12,377 nucleotides of DNA from Pseudomonadota bacterium (GCA_023386635.1 JAEWJH010000109.1:1-12377), one strand, 5' to 3'; positions 1-6,685 are shown, counted from the first letter of the stretch. Notes: generated by a model from the sequence alone, not told the origin. Program-made: numbers and translations.

Positions 1-206
1 ACCTCATGCTGGGACCAGCAGGGACGATTGCATACGTGATTTGCGGACCTGTCTCGCAGACGCACAAATAGCGGACACCCGCGACCGCCCCAGTACAGGC
101 CCGAACCTCTCGTCGCCAAGCTCGACAGCATCGAGCAAGGCCTTCCGATTATCACATCTACGCCCGAGACCGCTTTGTCAGTCGGGTCTTTGATCGTATC
201 GGTGAC

Positions 207-1130
207 TTAGTCGCTCTCAATCTCGGATTGAAATTTCCGTTGTCTTCGCGCCTGTTTGCGCAATATTTGAGCAGACGATGTCAAACGACGATAAGCTACT
301 TGCAACGGATCGCAGGTCTCGACCAGCGTCGACAGACCAGCGATAATTAAGGGATAGTCGTGGACGAGGGTTTCCAGCGCATTCTGCGACCGAGCGACGG
401 CTTGAGAAGTGCTGTTTTTGAGCGATTCGGTCCTTTCATTGCCGACGTCGCCGAGTTGATGCCCTACATCCGCAAGCTTGACAGTCACATCCGTGGACGA
501 CTTTTCGAGCGCGTCGCGCGCGTCGTGAAATGCTGCACGCGCCTGATTCGTCAGCGACTCCGCCGCGGTTGCGGCCGATTTGCCGACTTCACTAAGGTTG
601 GCGCGAGCCTGCTCGACCCGGTCACTCAGTCGGGATTGCAATGCGCCGGCGGCCTCACTCAAAACCTCGGTTCCATTCTGGACTGTACGGTCAAGATTCG
701 ATTTAACAGGAGCTGTGGTCTGTTGACCACGCTCGCTAGTGAGAAACAGCCCAGCGCCTATGAGCCATAGAGGCATAGGGATTGAGCGCAGCAGCCCCAA
801 GGCAGGATAAGCGATCGCTGCTCCGACGGCGGCTGCTTGTAAGGGATTATCCCGCACCTTGCGACGCACAGCCTGAATTAGGCTTTCGCGCTCCTGCGGC
901 ACATAGTTCCGGATTTCCTGCTTAATATGCGCGGGACTGACCATGGTCTTCAATTCGCTGGCGGTCTCGCCCATGCGACCCCGCAATTCATTGACGGTAG
1001 ACGCCAGTTTCGCGCGGTTTTCCTCCGACGCCTGTCGTAAGTCGCCTACGGATTTATCTGCTGATCGTCCCATGACGCGTGCGGTCTCCTGATGGCGATG
1101 TTCCTGTCCAACAAGAACGATCCTGTGCAT
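207..1130 (-). CDS. DUF3618 domain membrane-associated protein
   Basis: The 307-residue product has an N-terminal DUF3618-like segment (about residues 32-62, with STVNELRGRM), then the family's usual NPLQAAAVGAAIAYP stretch, which starts a pair of hydrophobic segments (about 97-131). The C-terminal half is long, helical and rich in Ala, Glu, Arg and Ser, and is probably coiled coil. DUF3618 proteins are membrane-associated, and many alphaproteobacterial relatives sit among stress or nutrient-deprivation genes; the biochemical role is unknown. I chose the ATG at 1130 because AGGA lies 5 bases upstream. An ATG at 1181 extends the frame by 17 residues without a clear ribosome site. The ATG at 1073 has a GGAG 12 bases upstream and would place the DUF3618 segment right at the N-terminus. 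The start is therefore uncertain. The gene lies downstream of, and on the same strand as, the DUF1236 gene, but a strong hairpin separates them. No good promoter was seen. Confidence 0.8.
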   Translation of the reverse strand: MHRIVLVGQEHRHQETARVMGRSADKSVGDLRQASEENRAKLASTVNELRGRMGETASELKTMVSPAHIKQEIRNYVPQERESLIQAVRRKVRDNPLQAAAVGAAIAYPALGLLRSIPMPLWLIGAGLFLTSERGQQTTAPVKSNLDRTVQNGTEVLSEAAGALQSRLSDRVEQARANLSEVGKSAATAAESLTNQARAAFHDARDALEKSSTDVTVKLADVGHQLGDVGNERTESLKNSTSQAVARSQNALETLVHDYPLIIAGLSTLVETCDPLQVAYRRLTSSAQILRKQARRQRKFQSEIESD

Positions 1131-1482
1131 TAGTTCCTGCCTATAAAAATCGGTTGCACGAGGTTGATTTGGAGGAATCACAGAGGAGACGCCGTCGCCG
1201 GAGGTAGACGGACTGAGTGGTGAGCCGACTAGGATGCGCGCGGCAAATAAAAGCTCGCGGGCAAATCGCCGGCCGTTTGTTTGTTCTGTGTCGGCGGCGG
1301 GGACGGCAGGTCTTTATGACCTGCGCCGAAGCGAAAGCCAGAATGAAGAGTGTCAAGGCCGGCTGCAGCTGAAGCGTTCGAGGGGATTGACTCGTTCGGG
1401 CCACATGAGGGCGTTCTCATGTGGCCCGAGTCCGTTATTGTCCACGCACTTGGCGACGCCCTCTAAAGCTCCGGGCAGGAAC
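1131..1482. other. Intergenic region between DUF1236 and DUF3618 genes
   Basis: About 350 bases separate two minus-strand genes. The open frames here are low in complexity, lack ribosome sites and match no family I know. The only clear structure is the hairpin at 1396-1429. The promoter of the DUF3618 gene should lie here, but I could not identify one with confidence. Confidence 0.5.
1396..1429 (-). terminator. Strong hairpin, possible transcription terminator
   Basis: A perfect 14-bp inverted repeat: arms 1396-1409 and 1416-1429 with core CGGGCCACATGAG, closed by a 6-base loop (GGCGTT). It lies about 55 bases downstream of the DUF1236 stop codon, where a terminator is expected. No T-run follows on either strand, so it is not a canonical rho-independent terminator. 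It could instead stabilise the mRNA 3' end or be a protein-binding palindrome. Confidence 0.5.
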
Positions 1483-2616
1483 TCAGTCGATCTCCTCAAT
1501 GACCGTGCGATCCGACGGGTCGACGAGATAGAGGCCGCGATCGCTGCTGTAATATCGATAGCTGCGCACCGCCGGCACTTCGCGATAGACCTCGTCCGGG
1601 AATTCGGTGATCTCCACGCTTGCGGGCAGCCGCTCGCCGATGGTCACCGTAGTCTTAGTCTCTGATGAGCCAGTGGTAGCGTGTGGGGCGCTACGCGCTG
1701 ACTTGCGTAGTGTCGCGCGGTCCCTATCAGACAGCTTGAACTTCTCGCTGCGGGTACTTGTCGTCGAGGCATGCGAGGGACCAGAACGCTCGATCACCTT
1801 CACGATCTTCTTGGTGCGCGGCTCCACGATGACAATCTCCTCGCGCACGACGAAGAACTCATAGCCACGGTATTCCGGCACGATACTGACAATAGTCGCC
1901 GGCAGCGGATGCAGGCGCACGTGGCTGGGCACGGCCGCCCCGATCGATACCGAGAAGTCCACCTTGGTCACCGGCTCTATCTTAGTGGCCGAGATCGCTG
2001 CGCTGATTTTGGTTTCCTGCTCCTTGCTGACTGCGGGAGCCGCTGCAGCGGAGCCGTTGTCGACACCGGACTGCGCGGATTTCGCCGCGTCGGGTTTCAC
2101 ATCAGAAGCCGACTTAGCGGCATTGGGCTCGGCCTTGCTCCCCGTCCCCTTTTCCGGCGCCTGGGCGCTATCCCGGTTGACTGGCTTGTCCGAAGTCTTG
2201 CTGTCCGCATTTCTCTTTGAATCCTGGGCAGTCGTATCCTTTGCGGCAGTGCCGGACTTGCTATCGGAAGGCTTTATACCTTCCGGTTTGCGTTCCGCCG
2301 CCTTGCTTGGGGAATTAGTTCCCGTTGGCTTGTTCTCGTCGGTGGCGGATTTATCCGCACTGGATTTCGATGAATCCTGCACATGTTGATCCGCACCGCT
2401 CATGCTGTTGGACTTGGTCGTATCCGGCATTGCGGGTTCGGCATTCTTCTGGACGTCTTTGCTGGAATCGCTAGCCGCCTTCTGTTTATCGATCGGGGCA
2501 GACGCTGGCGCCTTGGTGATTTCATCACTTTGCGACCGCGTTTGCGCCTCGGCAGCGCCGAGACTGAGCGCAAGCATGACGGCCGCGGAACATAGCAGTC
2601 TGTTTTTGGTGGTCAT
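1483..2616 (-). CDS. Secreted DUF1236 domain protein
   Basis: The 377-residue protein starts with a signal peptide: Lys/Arg, then LLCSAAVMLALSLG, with AEA-Q as the probable cleavage site, so it should act in the periplasm or outside. Residues about 25-205 form a low-complexity linker rich in Lys, Ser, Asp, Ala and Thr, almost certainly disordered. Two DUF1236-like units follow, about 214-279 and 323-377. Each carries IGxxxP near its start, a tyrosine/aromatic core (EYRGYEFFVV and YRYYSSDRGLYLV) and an (I/L)V(E/D)P turn near its end. DUF1236 is common in Bradyrhizobiaceae; its function is unknown. The ATG at 2616 is chosen because GGAGG lies 6 bases upstream and the signal peptide begins there. 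The in-frame ATG at 2760 lies upstream of the EcfG-like promoter at 2667-2692 and would bury the signal peptide. Confidence 0.88.
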   Translation of the reverse strand: MTTKNRLLCSAAVMLALSLGAAEAQTRSQSDEITKAPASAPIDKQKAASDSSKDVQKNAEPAMPDTTKSNSMSGADQHVQDSSKSSADKSATDENKPTGTNSPSKAAERKPEGIKPSDSKSGTAAKDTTAQDSKRNADSKTSDKPVNRDSAQAPEKGTGSKAEPNAAKSASDVKPDAAKSAQSGVDNGSAAAAPAVSKEQETKISAAISATKIEPVTKVDFSVSIGAAVPSHVRLHPLPATIVSIVPEYRGYEFFVVREEIVIVEPRTKKIVKVIERSGPSHASTTSTRSEKFKLSDRDRATLRKSARSAPHATTGSSETKTTVTIGERLPASVEITEFPDEVYREVPAVRSYRYYSSDRGLYLVDPSDRTVIEEID

Positions 2617-2666
2617 AACAATCCTCCGACATAATCTGCAGAACACTGATTTATGTGTGTGCAGCC

Positions 2667-2692
2667 AACGCCAGATATCTGTCGTCAGTTCC
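2667..2692 (-). promoter_or_regulatory. EcfG-type general stress promoter for the DUF1236 gene
   Basis: On the minus strand GGAAC (2692-2688) is followed by a 17-base spacer and CGTT (2670-2667). This exactly matches the EcfG consensus (GGAAC-N16/17-CGTT) known for the alphaproteobacterial general stress response. Transcription would start near 2660, leaving a leader of about 45 bases with GGAGG just before the ATG at 2616. The position fits the chosen start very well. Use in vivo is inferred. Confidence 0.7.
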
Positions 2693-2769
2693 GGGTTCGC
2701 GGCCGACAGATTTGTGAATAGATGTTTAGAGGCGATTGAGCTCATACCGCCCTGAATCAAGACCGTTCT

Positions 2770-2934
2770 TCAACGCAGAATTGTTGTATCGGCCACGGAA
2801 TATGCCGCACTCACGTCGTAGGTGACGACAACCGCTGCCCCGGCAGCAAATACGAGCAACGTCACCCCAAGCATGGCAGCGCCGATCGCTCGCAGTGCTG
2901 TGCGGTCAGCTTCGATAATACCGTCGTCTGACAT
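2770..2934 (-). CDS. Small single-helix membrane protein, 54 residues
   Basis: A short frame with an acidic N-terminus (MSDDGIIEADRTALRAIG) leads into one hydrophobic segment at about residues 17-38 (AAMLGVTLLVFAAGAAVVV) and a short polar tail ending TTILR. The layout is that of a small inner-membrane protein with one helix. AAGGA stands immediately before the ATG, a close but usable ribosome site. It lies on the same strand as the 26-residue peptide upstream and the DUF1236 gene downstream. I recognise no named family. No promoter motif was seen directly upstream, so it may be read from the promoter at 3153-3177. Confidence 0.55.
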   Translation of the reverse strand: MSDDGIIEADRTALRAIGAAMLGVTLLVFAAGAAVVVTYDVSAAYSVADTTILR

Positions 2935-3041
2935 CTTCCTTGGTGCCTATTGTGTTCGAATGAACGAGGCGCTGCGGGAGCCCACGCTGACGAAGGCGGC
3001 AGCGCGGCGGAGCGCATCCGCCCCGCCATTCGCCCACCAGA

Positions 3042-3122
3042 CTAGTGTATTGCCTGGACCAGCACGTAGCCGCCGCCGAGTAGAAGAACCGGGATACCAA
3101 CCCAGAGAAGAAGAACCGGCAT
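3042..3122 (-). CDS. 26-residue hydrophobic membrane peptide
   Basis: The 26-codon frame starts MPVLLLWVGIPVLLL, continues GGGYVLVQAIH and ends with TAG. Nearly all of it is one predicted transmembrane helix with a glycine triplet. AGGAGG lies exactly 5 bases before the ATG, the best ribosome site in the left half of the window. An EcfG-like promoter (3153-3177) places transcription start about 25 bases before the ATG. Promoter, ribosome site and a purely hydrophobic product together support a real micro-gene. The function is unknown; tiny stress-induced membrane peptides are a known class in bacteria, but I cannot tie this one to a named family. Confidence 0.6.
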   Translation of the reverse strand: MPVLLLWVGIPVLLLGGGYVLVQAIH

Positions 3123-3152
3123 AATTGCCTCCTCGGTTATGTATAAGGCAAC

Positions 3153-3177
3153 AACTTCAAAGGTACCGGCGGGTTCC
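3153..3177 (-). promoter_or_regulatory. EcfG-like promoter for the 26-residue peptide
   Basis: On the minus strand GGAAC (3177-3173) is followed by a 16-base spacer and AGTT (3156-3153), one mismatch from the EcfG consensus -10 (CGTT). Transcription would start near 3146, about 25 bases before the ATG at 3122, leaving room for the AGGAGG ribosome site. It may also serve the 54-residue gene downstream. Confidence 0.55.
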
Positions 3178-3642
3178 GAGCTAAAGTGGCGCCGGCCCGA
3201 GCATCGCTCCTTTAGTCGTTTGGAAAGCTTCAGCGATAGTCGCTGCCTGGCCTTGTCTAATGTTAAGCTCGTCCTGCAATAACCTGATGCCGATCCGGTC
3301 GGCCGCCTGGTTCAATCAATACCGCGCTCGTCTCGTTCCCTTGGAACCGAGATTCATTGCGACAAGCGACCTGATTCTCATTCAGTAAAGCCAGCTGCCT
3401 GTCGAGCGGTACCTAGGTCCACCCCAAAAACGCGCAAATGCCAGCGATTAATGAGATGCTGCTGGCTGAAGAGAAATCTGCTTTTTAAGGGGATGGCGGA
3501 GCGGCGGTGATTCGAACTGCGCAGCGGAAAAGGCGATGCCGCGTTGCAATAGGACAGCGCTCCAATCGGGCCATAAGTACCCTCTCTTTCGACTGGACTT
3601 CAGCGCACTACAGAGCGTCAGTGTGGGAGGAAAGGAGCCGAC
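3178..3642. other. Divergent intergenic region without recognised genes
   Basis: This stretch separates the minus-strand stress block from the plus-strand accessory block. Open frames in it are short and lack ribosome sites. It contains a degenerate tRNA-Ser-like 3' end (3494-3518) and the strong ribosome site AAAGGAG just before the ATG at 3643. I see nothing else I can support. Confidence 0.5.
3494..3518 (-). other. Degenerate tRNA-Ser-like 3' end (possible att remnant)
   Basis: Read on the plus strand, TGGCGGAG followed by GATTCGAAC resembles the reverse complement of a tRNA 3' end: CCA, acceptor strand, and the T-loop core TTCGAAT. By eye about 20 of 25 positions agree with a typical alphaproteobacterial tRNA-Ser end. 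The T-stem does not pair well (CGGTG against CTGCG) and no anticodon arm was found, so it is not a working tRNA. It may be a fossil integration site, or chance. Confidence 0.3.
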
Positions 3643-3665
3643 ATGAACCAAACCGCGCTTGACCC

Positions 3666-3863
3666 GTGTTGCTGACACAACTGATGTTGATGCGGGAACG
3701 CCTGGATCAAGCAGCCAGTCTCGGCCAAGCAGCGGAAGCGTGCGGGAAGGCCGGTAACATTCAAAAGGCAATAGAAATCGCGCTCGATGTCGAACAGCTG
3801 ACCTACGAGGTGAATACGCTTCTTAACGCCGCGAGTCTGATGCACAGAATTTGTCGCGAATAA
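3666..3863 (+). CDS. Small hypothetical protein, apparently frameshifted near its start
   Basis: The 65-residue frame opens on GTG at 3666 and encodes a mostly helical, Ala/Glu/Leu-rich protein (QLMLMRERLDQAASLGQAAE, then NIQKAIEIALDVEQLTYEV). There is no signal peptide or membrane segment. No ribosome site precedes this GTG. Instead GGAG sits 5 bases before an ATG at 3643, whose frame (MNQTALDPCC) stops after 10 codons. One extra C in the CCC at 3663-3665 would join MNQTALDP to VLLTQLML and give a 73-residue protein. The likely original gene therefore runs 3643-3863 with a one-base deletion. I do not recognise a named family. The DUF3489 gene follows about 100 bases downstream. Confidence 0.5.
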   Translation: MLLTQLMLMRERLDQAASLGQAAEACGKAGNIQKAIEIALDVEQLTYEVNTLLNAASLMHRICRE

Positions 3864-3964
3864 TTCGATCACGTTGATCTCCTTGTCTCCCGCCAGCGCT
3901 GTCGGCCTCCGCGGGAATGCGGTCGTGGCGGCACAAGCCGTCGTGATTGATTAAGGAGAATAAG

Positions 3965-4302
3965 ATGGCCAAACAAAAAATCGGTAGCCGTTCAAAATCT
4001 GGCCTTGCTCAAAAAGCTCAGAAAAATAGTGCTTCTGGAAAATCACAAGCGCCCCTGCTACAAACAAACACCAAGCAGGTCGGCGTCATCAACCTGTTGG
4101 GCCGGGCGCAAGGAACAACAATTTCAGCTATTATGAAGTCGACTGGCTGGCAGCAGCATTCGGTACGCGGATTCTTGGCTGGTGTTGTTCGGAAAAACTC
4201 GGTCTCGCTCTCGAATCCGAGAAGAAAGAGGGAGCTGACCGCATTTATCGGATCGTGCCGAGCAAGCCGGGCAGCAAGAACAACGACCGCGAAGCCGCCT
4301 GA
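3965..4302 (+). pseudogene. DUF3489 winged-helix-like protein, one-base frameshift
   Basis: AAGGAG lies 6 bases before the ATG at 3965. Residues 1-35 are basic and Ser/Gln-rich. A DUF3489-type DNA-binding-like domain follows, with VINLLGRAQGTTISAIM and STGWQQHSVRGFLAGVVRK. In this frame the family pattern is lost after the AAAAA run at 4193-4197. Reading as if there were six A gives KKLGLALESEKKEGADRIYR and a stop at 4300-4302, two bases before the DUF2924 start. The corrected protein would have 112 residues, normal for DUF3489. Uncorrected, the frame runs on to 4543 with a nonsense tail across DUF2924. The site is not a canonical slippery heptamer (G AAA AAC), and five A are too few for usual transcriptional slippage. 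A true deletion or a homopolymer sequencing error is therefore likelier than programmed frameshifting. DUF3489 genes commonly precede DUF2924 and a serine recombinase. Confidence 0.8.
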
Positions 4303-4304
4303 CC

Positions 4305-4799
4305 ATGGGGCGGCGACGGAACGCTTCGGCGTCCATCTCTTCGGAATCCCAAAACGTCGAGGCTGTCTTCAGCCTCGACGATCTACGGTGCGAATGGCGG
4401 CGGCTGTATCGTCAAGACGCGCCAAAGATCAGTCGGGATCTCCTAACGCTTGGTATCGCTTACCGCCGTCAGGAGCTGCAGCATGGCGCTCTCGGCAAGG
4501 CAACAATCCGCAAATTGAAAACAGTGGCGAAAGCACTACGTGAGACCGGCCAAGTCGGCCCCTCGCCTGGGCTTGCTCTAAAGCCGGGCGTGCGCCTCGT
4601 TCGCGAATGGAACGGTCGCACTCACACAGTGGCAGTCACCGAGGACGGCTACGACTATGCGGGACGGCATTTCACATCCTTGACCAGCATCGCGCGCACT
4701 ATCACGGGCACACAGTGGTCCGGCCCCCGGTTCTTCGGTCTCCATAATCGGAGGATAAGCCCCAACCGAAGCAGCGAGCAGAGTGATGGCTCGGTCTGA
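4305..4799 (+). CDS. DUF2924 domain protein
   Basis: The 164-residue soluble protein matches the DUF2924 pattern: an N-terminal helical part with LRCEWRRLYRQDAP (about 28-41) and LLTLGIAYRRQELQHG (about 46-61), then the family's C-terminal signature LVREWNGRTHTVAVTEDGYD (about 98-117), YAGRHFTSLTSIARTITG and WSGPRFFGL. In this family the middle C-terminal stretch usually takes the same form (VREWxGxxHxVxVxxDG(F/Y)xxxG). The function is not established. The gene is regularly found directly before large serine recombinases, so a role as recombination accessory or directionality factor is a reasonable inference. Its ATG lies two bases after the corrected DUF3489 stop, with no good ribosome site of its own, so translation probably depends on coupling. 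Its 3' end overlaps the recombinase start. Confidence 0.88.
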   Translation: MGRRRNASASISSESQNVEAVFSLDDLRCEWRRLYRQDAPKISRDLLTLGIAYRRQELQHGALGKATIRKLKTVAKALRETGQVGPSPGLALKPGVRLVREWNGRTHTVAVTEDGYDYAGRHFTSLTSIARTITGTQWSGPRFFGLHNRRISPNRSSEQSDGSV

Positions 4800-6525
4800 T
4801 GCTTTAGCTAAACGGGGTGGAGCACGAGCGCGCTGTGCGATCTATACCCGCAAATCGACCGAAGAAGGCCTGGAGCAAGCCTTCAACTCCCTTGATGCTC
4901 AGCGGGAGGCTTGCGCAGCCTTCATAACGTCGCAGAAGCACGAGGGCTGGGCCACGATCCCCGCTCATTACGACGACGGCGGGTATTCTGGCGGCAATAT
5001 GGAACGCCCTGGCCTGCAGCAGCTGCTAGCAGATATTGAGGCGGGCCGGATCGACGTCATCGTCGTCTACAAAGTCGATCGATTGACGCGGGCTCTCGCC
5101 GACTTTGCCAAGCTCGTTGAGATATTCGACCGCTGCGACGTCTCGTTCGTGTCGATCACGCAGCAGTTCAACACTACCACCAGCATGGGACGTTTGACGC
5201 TGAATATCCTACTGTCTTTTGCTCAATTCGAACGCGAACTGATCGGTGAGCGGGTGCGGGACAAAATCGCGGCTTCTCGGAAAAAGGGCATCTGGATGGG
5301 TGGCACCGTCCCTATTGGTTATGATGCCAGGGACCGTAAGCTCGTCGTCAACCCCGAAGAAGCCAAAACCGTCAACGATATCTTCCGGCGCTATCTTCGG
5401 CTGAAGTCAGTCCGAGCACTACAACTGGAGCTCGCTGAGACCGACATCCGCACCAAACAGCGCTATCGACCGGATGGCACGCTTTACGGCCGTCAACGTT
5501 TCTCGCAGGGCGCCCTCTATCTCTTGCTTCAGAACCCCACCTATCGCGGAGAAGCCGTCCACAAGGGAAAAGCCTATCCAGGCGAACATGCCGCGATCGT
5601 CGAGCCCGACTTATGGGATGCTGTCCAGGCCACGCTCACCAGCAACCGAACCGCCCGGATCAACGGCACCAACACGAAGAGCCCGAGCCTTCTCACCGGC
5701 AAAATCTTCGACGAAACAGGGCAACGGCTCACGCCAACGCATACCCTAAAGAAGGGGATACGCTATCGCTACTATGCTTCTGCATCATTGCTCAGCGGCA
5801 AATCCATAGACAAAACGAAATGCTTGCGTGTTCCTGCGGGCGATCTGGAAAAGATTGTCATCCAACAACTTCACGGATTTCTGACTGACCGCAAATCGAT
5901 CATCGATGCATTCGGGAATGATAGGACTTCAGGATATGGCCCGATCATTGAACAAGCGTTGAAGCTTTCCAAAACGATCGATGAGAGAAATCTTGCTCGG
6001 ATCAAATTCACCGTAAGGGCCCTGATCCATCAAATCACGATTCTACCCGAGCAGATAGCTATCGACCTCGATCTACCTCGTCTGAAGTCCCTCCTCACTT
6101 CGTCTGTCATCGATCTCACGACCGATGCAGCGTTGCCGAGCAATACTCCTGAGGACCTTTTGACGCTCACCGCGCCCATACGTCTGCAACGTCTGGGCCA
6201 TGAGATAAAGTTATTGATCGATGACCCTGTCACGAGCGCGCACGTCGACATAAGCCTGGTACGACTTGTCGCGCGCGCTCATGACATCCAGAACCGTCTC
6301 AACTTGGATACAACGCGCACCGTGCATGATATCGCACGCGAAGAAGGTATCGGCGCTCCATACCTTTACATGTTGCTCAGATTGGTCTGGCTCGCGCCGG
6401 ACATCGTGACAGCCATCGTCAATGGCCGGCAGCCGCTGACGCTCAGTGCGAAGAAACTGATGCGTCTTGCACCGCAGCTACCTGCCGATTGGGCGAAGCA
6501 ACGGATATTTTTAGGATTTCACTGA
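4783..6525 (+). CDS. Large serine recombinase (resolvase/invertase family)
   Basis: The 580-residue site-specific DNA recombinase would cut and rejoin DNA through a phosphoserine intermediate. The N-terminal resolvase domain (about 17-165) has YTRKS with the nucleophile Ser25, DDGGYSG (64-70), ERPGL (74-78), YKVDRLTR with Arg100 and Arg103, and QFERELIGER (148-157). A recombinase domain follows (about 173-290, with PIGYD and NPTYRGEAVHKGK). Then comes a GQRLTPTHTLKKGIRYRYY segment where many relatives carry a zinc ribbon; Cys pairs are absent here, as in other members of this group. The C-terminal part has a helix-turn-helix-like stretch (DIAREEGIGAPYLYMLLRL). All core catalytic residues are present, so it is likely active. 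It starts on GTG 4783 or ATG 4786, inside the end of DUF2924, which implies translational coupling. No attachment sites were identified. Confidence 0.92.
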   Translation: MMARSDALAKRGGARARCAIYTRKSTEEGLEQAFNSLDAQREACAAFITSQKHEGWATIPAHYDDGGYSGGNMERPGLQQLLADIEAGRIDVIVVYKVDRLTRALADFAKLVEIFDRCDVSFVSITQQFNTTTSMGRLTLNILLSFAQFERELIGERVRDKIAASRKKGIWMGGTVPIGYDARDRKLVVNPEEAKTVNDIFRRYLRLKSVRALQLELAETDIRTKQRYRPDGTLYGRQRFSQGALYLLLQNPTYRGEAVHKGKAYPGEHAAIVEPDLWDAVQATLTSNRTARINGTNTKSPSLLTGKIFDETGQRLTPTHTLKKGIRYRYYASASLLSGKSIDKTKCLRVPAGDLEKIVIQQLHGFLTDRKSIIDAFGNDRTSGYGPIIEQALKLSKTIDERNLARIKFTVRALIHQITILPEQIAIDLDLPRLKSLLTSSVIDLTTDAALPSNTPEDLLTLTAPIRLQRLGHEIKLLIDDPVTSAHVDISLVRLVARAHDIQNRLNLDTTRTVHDIAREEGIGAPYLYMLLRLVWLAPDIVTAIVNGRQPLTLSAKKLMRLAPQLPADWAKQRIFLGFH

Positions 6526-6685
6526 GAAAACCCGGAGGCGCTGTCGCATTCTCGTCCCATTTGCGCGACGGCGCTGCCCGTTTTTCAGCCCAGCCTCCAA
6601 CCCCTGAAAGCCCGCGCAGAGACTGTGGCACCTCTCCTGGCCTGAAACGCGCCGGAGACCGTCGCTAGTAAGCGCCAATTAGGTG

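Noticed and set aside
1..206. Possible end of a gene at the left edge
   Set aside because: Short open stretches exist in all plus-strand frames, but none shows a family pattern or a supported start; nothing can be called.
1116..1137. GGAAC and CGTT near the DUF3618 start (minus strand), resembling an EcfG promoter
   Set aside because: The spacer is only 13 bases; EcfG promoters need about 16-17. The GGAAC overlaps the ribosome site of the ATG at 1130.
1607..2755. Several plus-strand frames opposite the DUF1236 gene (up to 149 codons)
   Set aside because: They mirror the low-complexity linker, lack ribosome sites and show no recognisable domain.
3595..3619. GGACT-N16-CGTC ahead of the ATG at 3643, at a fitting distance for an EcfG promoter
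   Set aside because: One mismatch in each element; too weak to call by eye, although the position is suggestive.
3867..3879. Small palindrome GATCA-CGT-TGATC after the 65-residue gene
   Set aside because: Only 5 bp per arm and no T-run; too short to distinguish from chance.
4193..4200. Programmed -1 frameshift or polymerase slippage in the DUF3489 gene
   Set aside because: The heptamer G AAA AAC does not allow clean re-pairing in the P site, and five A are short for slippage; a plain deletion or read error is simpler.
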